The translations under genes were made by a program, and so were the position numbers. From NCBI GenBank assembly GCA_030680415.1, contig JAUXVE010000140.1, positions 1-52,524 on the forward strand: a DNA stretch of 52,524 bases, given 5' to 3'. How positions within the stretch are numbered: position 1 is the stretch's first letter; every line of letters starts with the position of its first letter. The stretch comes from Rubrivivax sp. Lineage in GTDB: Bacteria; Pseudomonadota; Gammaproteobacteria; Burkholderiales; Burkholderiaceae_C. Below the pieces are notes generated by a model that was not told the origin of the DNA, ran no database searches, and saw nothing but the letters and a program-made list of their open reading frames with translations. Below are positions 45,943 through 52,524 of the stretch, one piece after another.

Positions 45943-47280
45943 AGCCTCGTTTTCCCGCACACCTTCGTGCCCTGGTTTCGCGCCGTGGCGCCGTACATCC
46001 ACGCCTACCGCGGCAAGACCTTCGTCGTCGCGCTGGCCGGCGAGGCCATCGCCGCCGGCAAGCTCAACACCTTCGTGCAGGACCTGTCGATCCTGCACGC
46101 CATGGGCATCAAGCTCGTGCTCGTGCACGGCTTCAGGCCACAGGTCAACGAGCAGCTCGCCGCCAAGGGGCACGTGTCGCGCTTCGCGCGCGGCATCCGC
46201 ATCACCGACCCGGTGGCGCTGGACGCGGCGCAGGAGGCCGCCGGCCAATTGCGCTTCGAGATCGAGGCCGCGTTCTCTCAAGGCCTGCCCAACACGCCGA
46301 TGGCCAATGCCACCGTGCGCGTGGTCTCCGGCAATTTCCTCACCGCGCGGCCGGTGGGCATCGTCGACGGCGTCGACTTCATCCACAGCGGGCTCGTGCG
46401 CCGCGTCGACCAGGCCGCCATCCGCCGCGCCATCGAGTCGGGCGCACTCGTGCTGCTCAGCCCCTTCGGCTTCTCGCCCACCGGCGAGGCCTTCAACCTG
46501 ACGATGGAAGACGTGGCCACGTCCGCGGCGATCGCGCTGCAGGCCGACAAGCTCGTCTTCATGACCGAGATCCCGGGCATCCACGAGCGACCCGACGACA
46601 CCGAAAGCGCCATCGACACCGAACTCGCGCTGGCCGACGCCGAGCGCCTGCTCGCTGCTCTGCCGCCGCCCACGCAACCCACCGACGCCGCGTTCTACCT
46701 GCAGCATTGCGTCAAGGCCTGCGAAGGCGGCGTCGAACGCTCGCATATCCTGCCCTTCGCCACCGACGGCGCGCTGCTGCTGGAGGTCTTCACGCACGAC
46801 GGCGTCGGCACCATGGTCGTCGACGAAAAGCTGGAGAGCCTGCGCGAAGCGGGGGCCGACGACGTCGGCGGCATCCTGCAGCTGATCGAGCCCTACGAGC
46901 GCGACGGCACGCTGGTGCGCCGCGAACGCACCGAGATCGAGCGCGACATCGCGAACTACACTGTGATCGAGCACGACGGCATCATCTTCGGCTGCGCGGC
47001 GCTCTACCCCTACCCCGAGGCGCGCACCGGCGAGATGGCGGCGTTGACCGTCTCGCCGCTGTCGCAGAGCCAGGGCGATGGCGAGCGGCTGCTCAAGCGC
47101 GTCGAACAGCGCGCCCGACTGGCCGGGCTGGACAGCATCTTCGTGCTCACCACGCGCACCATGCACTGGTTCATCAAGCGCGGCTTCGCCTCGGTCGACC
47201 CGGAATGGCTGCCCGAGGCGCGCAAGCGAAAATACAATTGGGACCGGCGCTCGCAGGTGCTGGTCAAGAAACTCGTCTGA
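45940..47280 (+). CDS. argA: N-acetylglutamate synthase
   Basis: The 446-residue product has an amino-acid-kinase-like N-terminal domain (GKTFVVALAGEAIAAGKL; KLVLVHGFRPQVNEQL) and a C-terminal GNAT domain (GCAALYPYPEARTGEMAALTVSPLSQSQGDGERLL). It performs the first step of arginine biosynthesis, acetylating glutamate, and is feedback-inhibited by arginine through the kinase-like domain. An alternative start at ATG 45928 adds four residues. Confidence 0.93.
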   Translation: MSLVFPHTFVPWFRAVAPYIHAYRGKTFVVALAGEAIAAGKLNTFVQDLSILHAMGIKLVLVHGFRPQVNEQLAAKGHVSRFARGIRITDPVALDAAQEAAGQLRFEIEAAFSQGLPNTPMANATVRVVSGNFLTARPVGIVDGVDFIHSGLVRRVDQAAIRRAIESGALVLLSPFGFSPTGEAFNLTMEDVATSAAIALQADKLVFMTEIPGIHERPDDTESAIDTELALADAERLLAALPPPTQPTDAAFYLQHCVKACEGGVERSHILPFATDGALLLEVFTHDGVGTMVVDEKLESLREAGADDVGGILQLIEPYERDGTLVRRERTEIERDIANYTVIEHDGIIFGCAALYPYPEARTGEMAALTVSPLSQSQGDGERLLKRVEQRARLAGLDSIFVLTTRTMHWFIKRGFASVDPEWLPEARKRKYNWDRRSQVLVKKLV

Positions 47281-47337
47281 CCCTGCTGCCGGCACGCCAT
47301 CCGGGTTTGCCTCGGCAGCATCGAACTGGAGAATCTC

Positions 47338-47610
47338 ATGACGCGCATGGTGCAATGTGTCCATCTCAAGAAGGAGGCCGAAGGCCTGAGTTTCCCGCCC
47401 TACCCGGGTGAATTGGGCAAGCGCATATACGACAACGTCAGCAAGGAGGCTTTCGAGCTCTGGAAGAAACACCAGACAATGCTCGTCAATGAAAACCGCC
47501 TCAACCTGGCCGACGCCCGCGCCCGCCAGTACCTGGCGCGCCAGATGGAGCAGTTCTTCTTTGGCACCGGAGCCGAACAGCCGATGGGCTACGTGCCGCC
47601 CGCAGGCTGA
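47338..47610 (+). CDS. yggX: Fe(2+)-trafficking / oxidative damage protein YggX
   Basis: The 90-residue product matches Ygg[57 protein letters not shown]. It is a small cytoplasmic protein protecting iron-sulfur clusters against superoxide. It lies 57 bp after argA. Confidence 0.94.
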   Translation: MTRMVQCVHLKKEAEGLSFPPYPGELGKRIYDNVSKEAFELWKKHQTMLVNENRLNLADARARQYLARQMEQFFFGTGAEQPMGYVPPAG

Positions 47611-47693
47611 TACGAGCTACGGGTTTGTATCCGGGGCTGATTCCGCGTGCATGCGCTATATTGGCTGCGTTGAACGTCCCCAGGGAATTACCC

Positions 47694-48002
47694 ATGACCA
47701 AATCCTCGATCACCGACCTGCTGGCCCAGAAGGCCGCCCTCGAAAAGCAGATCGCCGACGCCCAGCGCGAGCAGCGCAGTGCAGCCATCGCGCAGATCAA
47801 GGCGCAGATGGCCGAATATGGCCTGACGCTGGCGGATATCGGCAGCCGGGCGGCCGCGGCGCCACGCCGCGCCAGCGGCAAGGTCGCGGCCAAATTCCGC
47901 AACAGCGCCACGGGCGAAACCTGGTCGGGCCGCGGTCTGCAGCCCAACTGGCTCAAGGCCGCGATCGCCGCGGGCCGGTCCCTGGCAGACTTCGCGGTGT
48001 GA
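47694..48002 (+). CDS. H-NS family DNA-binding protein
   Basis: The 102-residue product has an N-terminal coiled-coil oligomerisation region (KSSITDLLAQKAALEKQIADAQREQ) and the H-NS/BpH3-type C-terminal motif FRNSATGETWSGRGLQPNWL, which binds A/T-rich DNA in the minor groove. It probably silences acquired DNA. ATG 47694 was chosen over an earlier frame opening because MTKSSITDLLAQ matches family starts. Confidence 0.9.
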   Translation: MTKSSITDLLAQKAALEKQIADAQREQRSAAIAQIKAQMAEYGLTLADIGSRAAAAPRRASGKVAAKFRNSATGETWSGRGLQPNWLKAAIAAGRSLADFAV

Positions 48003-48065
48003 GTTGCAGCCGACGAGCCGCTGCTCACTGGAGCGGCACTGTCTCCTGATGCCCCTGGGTCTGCC

Positions 48066-51000
48066 TTGAACGACCCCGCCGCCGGCCGCTGGCGCCACCT
48101 TCTCGCTGCCTGGAACGACTCTGCCGCAGCCGGCGTGCGCGCCGCCGCAGTGGGTTTGGCGGCGCTGTTGCTGGCCTACGCCGGCACCTTTGGCCTGGCG
48201 CTTACCCCTTGGAACGCCATGGCGCTGCCCGGCGGGCTGGCCGTGGCCGCCGCCTGGCGCTGGGGCCGGCCGGTACTGGCCGGGGTGGCGGCCGGCGTCG
48301 TCGTGGCGCTGCTTGGCCTGGGCCTGCCATGGTCAACCGCTGCCCTGGGCGCCGGGGTGCTGGTGCTGGCGGCGCTGGCCGCCCATGCTGCGTTGTCGTG
48401 GGCAGCTTTCGACGCCCGGCTCGAACGTGCCGGTGATGTCCTGGCCCTCGCCTTGGCCGTCGTGCTGGCGGCGGCGCTGCCGGCAGCGCTGGCGCTGACC
48501 ACCTGGCTGTCGGCCAGCACAGGGGCCCTGCCGCTGTCGGTTTTCGCCACCGGCTGGGGCACCCTCAGCCTGGGCATGCTGTGCGCCGCCGTTGCGGTAC
48601 TGGCCTTCGACCGCAGCGTGCTGCACGCGCTGCAACCCGACGCCCCGTGGCGCGGCCGGATCGCCGGCGCCTTGCTGGCGGCGTTCTCCCTGGTCTTGCT
48701 GACGTGGGCCGCCAGGCAGGGCTTGACGGTGCTGATGGCGGCCTTGTTCGTGCCGCCTGTCGTGGCCACCGCGCTCGTGCTGAGCGGTCACCTCGCAGTG
48801 GCGGCCAGCTTCCTGCTGCTGGCGGTCCTGCTCACCGCGGGCAGCGTCGTCAACGGCTTGTCGCCGTGGCTGACGGGTGGCAGCGTGCACATCGCCATCG
48901 CGGCCTGGTGGGGCTCGGCGCTGACGCTGATGATGCTGGCCCACGCCGCCACCGTGGACTGGCGCAGCCGTTCGCAGCGCTGGGAATGGGCGCTCGACGG
49001 CTCGCGCCTGGGTGTCGCCGACTGGCACCTGCTGCGCGACGACCGATTTGCCTCGGCCGGCTGGCGCACCCTGTGCGGCCACACCGCCAAGTCCTGGAGC
49101 CCGGCCGACTGGCAGGCGCAGGTGCACCCCGAAGACCGCCCGGCCCTGGCTGCAGCCATCACCTCGTTGACAGCCGGAGACGCCGGCCGGCGCCAGCTGG
49201 AACTGCGCGTGCCACAGGGTGAAGGCTGGCGCTGGATGGAGGCCACGTTGATGGTCATCGAGCGCAGCGCCGATGGCCGTCCCGTGCGCCTGCTGGCCAC
49301 GCTGGCCGATGTACAGGAGAGGCACGACGCGCTGGAACGCCAGCGCATGTCGGCCAGCCTCTTCCAGCACCTGCACGAGGGCCTGCTCATCACCGACGCC
49401 GAACTGCACGCGCTGGACGTCAACCCGGCCTACACGCAGATCCTGGGCGTGCCGCGCGACGAACTGCTGGGCACCGTGCCGCTGCTGCTGCGGCCGACGC
49501 CGGCCGACCCGGTGGCGCGCCAGCAGCGCGCCGCCATGTGGGCCAGCCTGCGCGACACCGGCAGCTGGCGTGGCGAGTTGCTGGAGCGGCGGCGCAACGG
49601 CGAGCTCTGCACGCTGCAGGCCACCATCTCCACCGTGCGCGGGCCGGCGCAGGACCTGCGCTACCACGTGCTCGTCATCTCCGACATCAGCGAACAGCGC
49701 CAGCAGCGTGAACAGCTCGAGCGCCAGGCCCACTTCGACGAGTTGACGCGGCTGCCCAACCGTTCACGGCTGTCGCAGCTGCTCGACGACGGCATGCGCG
49801 CTGCCGACCGCGACGGCTACCTGCTCGTCGTGTGCTACCTCGACCTCGACCGCTTCAAGCCGGTCAACGACCGCTATGGCCACGCCGCCGGCGACCGCCT
49901 GCTCGGTGAACTGGCCGGCCGCCTGCGCAGCGAGCTGCGCAGCCGCGAGAACTGGGCCGATGCCGCCGCGCGTCTGGGTGGCGACGAGTTCGTGCTGCTG
50001 CTGCGCGCCGGCACGCTGGAAGAGGCGCGGCTGGCGGTGGAACGCGTGCTGCGCGTGGTGGCGCTGCCCTACGTCGTCGACGCCGCGCAGGACCCGGTGC
50101 AGGTGACGGCCAGCATGGGCGCCACCGTCTACCCGATCGACCGCAGCGACGCCGACACCCTGCTGCGCCACGCCGACCACGCGATGTACGGCGCCAAGCA
50201 GGCAGGCCGCAACGGCTACCTCTTCTTCGACCCCGAACACCGCCGCCGCACCGAGGAGCGCGTGATGGCCATCGGCCGCGTGCAGGAGGCGCTGGACCAG
50301 CAGGAGTTCGTGCTGCATTACCAGCCCAAGGTCGACATGCGCAGCGGCCGCGTGCTCGGCTTCGAGGCCTTGCTGCGTTGGGAACACCCGGGCCAGGGCC
50401 TGATCGCACCGCTGCAGTTCCTGCCGCTGATCGAGCACACCGGCCTGTCGTCGCGCATCGGCGACTGGGTCATCTCGCAGGCGCTGGATCACCTCTCGCA
50501 GTGGCGTCGCGACGGGCTGGACATCTCGGTCAGCGTCAACGTTTCGGCGCGGCACCTGCAGGAGCCCGACTTCGCGCAGCGCCTGAGCGAACTGCTGGCT
50601 CGCCACAGCGACCCGCTGGCGACGCATCTGGAGCTGGAAACGCTGGAAACGGCCGCGCATGCCGACATCGAAGCCACCTCGGCGCTGCTGGCGCGCTGCC
50701 GCAGCATCGGCGTGCGCTTTGCACTCGACGACTTCGGCACCGGCTACTCAACGCTCACCTACCTCAAGCGGCTGCCGGTGGACGTGCTCAAGATCGACCG
50801 CTCCTTCGTCCACCACATGCTCGACGACGCGCAGGACCGCGCCATCGTCGAAGGCGTGATCGGCCTGGCGCGCACCTTCGGCTGCGTGGTCGTGGCCGAA
50901 GGCGTGGAGTCGCCGGCGCAGGCGCGCACGCTGCTGGACCTGGGCTGCGACATCGGCCAGGGCACCGGCATCGCGGCGCCGATGCCGTCGGCCCAGGTGG

Positions 51001-51080
51001 CAACCTGGGTGCGCAACTACAAGGGCATGTTCGCACTGGCCCCTGCCGAGGCAGGCGCGGTGGCGGCGAAGCTCGGCTAG
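48066..51080 (+). CDS. MASE1-like/PAS/GGDEF/EAL cyclic-di-GMP protein
   Basis: The 1004-residue product is predicted to start at TTG 48066, with no strong ribosome site. Residues 25-300 contain about eight hydrophobic helices resembling a MASE1 sensor (ALTPWNAMALPGG). Two PAS domains follow (about 310-425 and 430-550). The GGDEF domain (DELTRLPNRSRLSQLL, RLGGDEF near 637) is intact but has no RxxD inhibitory site just before the motif. The EAL domain (GFEALLRWEHPGQG near 766; DDFGTGYSTLTYL; LKIDRSF) also looks intact. The protein could both make and degrade c-di-GMP. Confidence 0.9.
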   Translation: MNDPAAGRWRHLLAAWNDSAAAGVRAAAVGLAALLLAYAGTFGLALTPWNAMALPGGLAVAAAWRWGRPVLAGVAAGVVVALLGLGLPWSTAALGAGVLVLAALAAHAALSWAAFDARLERAGDVLALALAVVLAAALPAALALTTWLSASTGALPLSVFATGWGTLSLGMLCAAVAVLAFDRSVLHALQPDAPWRGRIAGALLAAFSLVLLTWAARQGLTVLMAALFVPPVVATALVLSGHLAVAASFLLLAVLLTAGSVVNGLSPWLTGGSVHIAIAAWWGSALTLMMLAHAATVDWRSRSQRWEWALDGSRLGVADWHLLRDDRFASAGWRTLCGHTAKSWSPADWQAQVHPEDRPALAAAITSLTAGDAGRRQLELRVPQGEGWRWMEATLMVIERSADGRPVRLLATLADVQERHDALERQRMSASLFQHLHEGLLITDAELHALDVNPAYTQILGVPRDELLGTVPLLLRPTPADPVARQQRAAMWASLRDTGSWRGELLERRRNGELCTLQATISTVRGPAQDLRYHVLVISDISEQRQQREQLERQAHFDELTRLPNRSRLSQLLDDGMRAADRDGYLLVVCYLDLDRFKPVNDRYGHAAGDRLLGELAGRLRSELRSRENWADAAARLGGDEFVLLLRAGTLEEARLAVERVLRVVALPYVVDAAQDPVQVTASMGATVYPIDRSDADTLLRHADHAMYGAKQAGRNGYLFFDPEHRRRTEERVMAIGRVQEALDQQEFVLHYQPKVDMRSGRVLGFEALLRWEHPGQGLIAPLQFLPLIEHTGLSSRIGDWVISQALDHLSQWRRDGLDISVSVNVSARHLQEPDFAQRLSELLARHSDPLATHLELETLETAAHADIEATSALLARCRSIGVRFALDDFGTGYSTLTYLKRLPVDVLKIDRSFVHHMLDDAQDRAIVEGVIGLARTFGCVVVAEGVESPAQARTLLDLGCDIGQGTGIAAPMPSAQVATWVRNYKGMFALAPAEAGAVAAKLG

Positions 51081-51162
51081 GGTCGAACGACGGCCCTGCG
51101 GGATCGGGCAAGCCCCTGCCGTGGGCAGCCAAGGCACAGCGCTCGCGGGCTAGACTCCTGCC

Positions 51163-52524
51163 GGTGATTCCACCGGGTTTCGTGCAGGAACTGCTCTCGC
51201 GCGTCGACATCGTCGATGTCGTGGGCCGCCATGTCGAGCTCAAGCGCGGCGGCGCCAACCTGATGGGGCTGTGCCCCTTTCACGGCGAGAAGTCGCCGAG
51301 TTTTTCGGTCAGTCCGAGCAAGCAGTTCTATTACTGCTTCGGCTGCGGCGCCAGCGGCGACGCCATCCGCTTCCTCACCGAGCACCTGGGCCTGAGCTTC
51401 GTCGAGGCCGTGCGCGACCTCGCGCAAGGTGCCGGGCTCACCGTGCCCGAGGACCAGGCCAGCCCCGAGGAACGCGAACGGCGCGACACGCTGCGCCAGC
51501 GCCGGCAGTCGGCCACCGCGGTGCTGACACGCGCCGCCGAGTTCTACCGCGCAGAACTGCGCAAGCACCCCCGCGCCATCGACTACCTCAAGCAGCGAGG
51601 CCTCACCGGCCAGGTCGCGGCGCGCTTCGGCCTGGGCTTTGCGCCGCCGGGCTGGCGCACGCTGGCCGGCGTGTTTCCGGACTACGACGACCCGGCGCTG
51701 GAAGAAGCCGGCCTGGTGCGACAGCGCGAGGCCGAAGACGACGGGCACGCCAGCGGCAGCGAGAAGACCGACAGCGGCCGTGGCCGCTACGACTGGTTCC
51801 GCGAACGCATCATGTTCCCGATCCGCAGCGTGACGGGCGAAGTCATCGGCTTCGGCGGCCGCGTGCTCGACGACAGCAAGCCCAAGTACATCAATTCACC
51901 GGAAACCCCGGTCTTCAGCAAGGGCCGCGAGCTCTACGGCCTGTTCGAGGCCCGCCAGGCGCTGCGCGACAAAGGCTATGCACTGGTGGTCGAAGGCTAC
52001 ATGGACGTCGTCGCGCTGGCGCAGACGGGGTTCACCAACGCCGTCGCGACGCTGGGCACGGCCTGCACGGCCGAGCATGTGCACAAGCTCTTCCGCTTCA
52101 CCGACGTCGTGGTGTTCAGCTTCGACGGCGACGCCGCCGGCCGCCGCGCCGCTGCACGCGCACTGGAAGCCGCCCTGCCCCATGCCACCGACCTGCGCAC
52201 GGTGCGCTTCCTGTTCCTGCCCCCCGAGCACGACCCCGACAGCTACGTGCGCGAGCTCGGCGCGGCGGCTTTCGAGGCGCAGGTGACGGCCGCCGTGCCG
52301 CTGTCGCGTCAGCTCGTCGAACTGGCGGCCGAGGGCGCCGACCTCGCCACCGCCGAGGGCCGCTCGCGCATGCTCGCGCAAGCCAGGCCGCTGTGGAGCG
52401 CGCTGCCCGACGGCGCGCTCAAGCGCCAGCTGCTGCCCGAACTGGCGCGGCGCGCGCAGCTCGACCTGGCCGACCTGTCTGCGCTTTGGGGCGGGCCGGC
52501 GGCCGCGGCACGACCGCGTCCGAC
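51163..52524 (+). CDS. dnaG: DNA primase, 5' part
   Basis: The frame begins at GTG 51163 (MIPPGFVQELLSRVDIVDVVG) and is still open at the window edge, giving 454 residues. The zinc finger CPFHGEKSPSF with CFGCGASG is complete. The RNA-polymerase (Toprim) domain follows with VVEGYMDVVAL near residue 270 and FDGDAAGRRAA. It synthesises RNA primers for replication. In many gammaproteobacteria it sits between rpsU and rpoD; here a GGDEF/EAL gene precedes it, and any rpoD would lie outside the window. Confidence 0.95.

Overview
The window is a high-GC, densely packed chromosomal segment of a betaproteobacterium, most likely a Burkholderiales of the Rubrivivax/Leptothrix/Methylibium type. The lineage call is inference from gene content: a RelA with an ExDD synthetase motif, SIMPL protein, TrpB2, argA, an H-NS family protein with a basic C-terminal motif, yggX, and a MASE1-like GGDEF/EAL protein beside dnaG. 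No ribosomal RNA is present. The only complete tRNA is tRNA-Val(GAC).

Layout. 1-5063: an exported DsbD-alpha-like protein and a UGSC-like protein, then a decayed stretch with a gamma-glutamyltransferase-like tail and a twice-frameshifted LanC-like gene. 5064-11300: orphan groEL, a frameshifted zinc alcohol dehydrogenase, creA, two glutathione transferases, a small ferredoxin and acylphosphatase, all on the minus strand. 11315-21799: an integrated element of about 10.5 kb, bounded by 47-bp direct repeats made from the 3' half of tRNA-Val. 21867-26619: relA, an alpha/beta hydrolase, 3-hydroxybutyrate dehydrogenase and a SIMPL protein. 26806-33019: an OmpR/EnvZ-type two-component pair, then a proteostasis cluster (FtsH paralogue, CbpM, CbpA and two Hsp20s) with a sigma-32-like promoter. 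33053-52524: housekeeping genes ispF, ispD, mfd, serB, trpB2, an iron-binding protein gene with a Fur-like box, hrpA, a VOC protein, argA, yggX, an H-NS-like gene, a GGDEF/EAL gene and the 5' part of dnaG.

The main discovery candidate is the element at 11315-21799. It encodes an integrase, an AlpA-like regulator, a Spo11/Toprim-like protein and a replication-initiator-like protein whose own gene contains four palindromic iterons (a lambda-O-like origin arrangement). These are followed by a complete capsid-making and packaging block: HK97 capsid, protease, portal, HNH, TerS and TerL. It has no tail, connector, lysis or CI-like repressor genes. This is the architecture expected of a capsid-forming phage satellite that makes its own heads and borrows tails. 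It sits in the anticodon loop of tRNA-Val and carries its own replacement tRNA 3' half plus a replacement terminator.

A second theme is palindromic repeat DNA inside genes: a G/C-rich inverted-repeat element sits in frame in both mfd and hrpA, and a different perfect 13-bp-arm palindrome lies between ispD and mfd.
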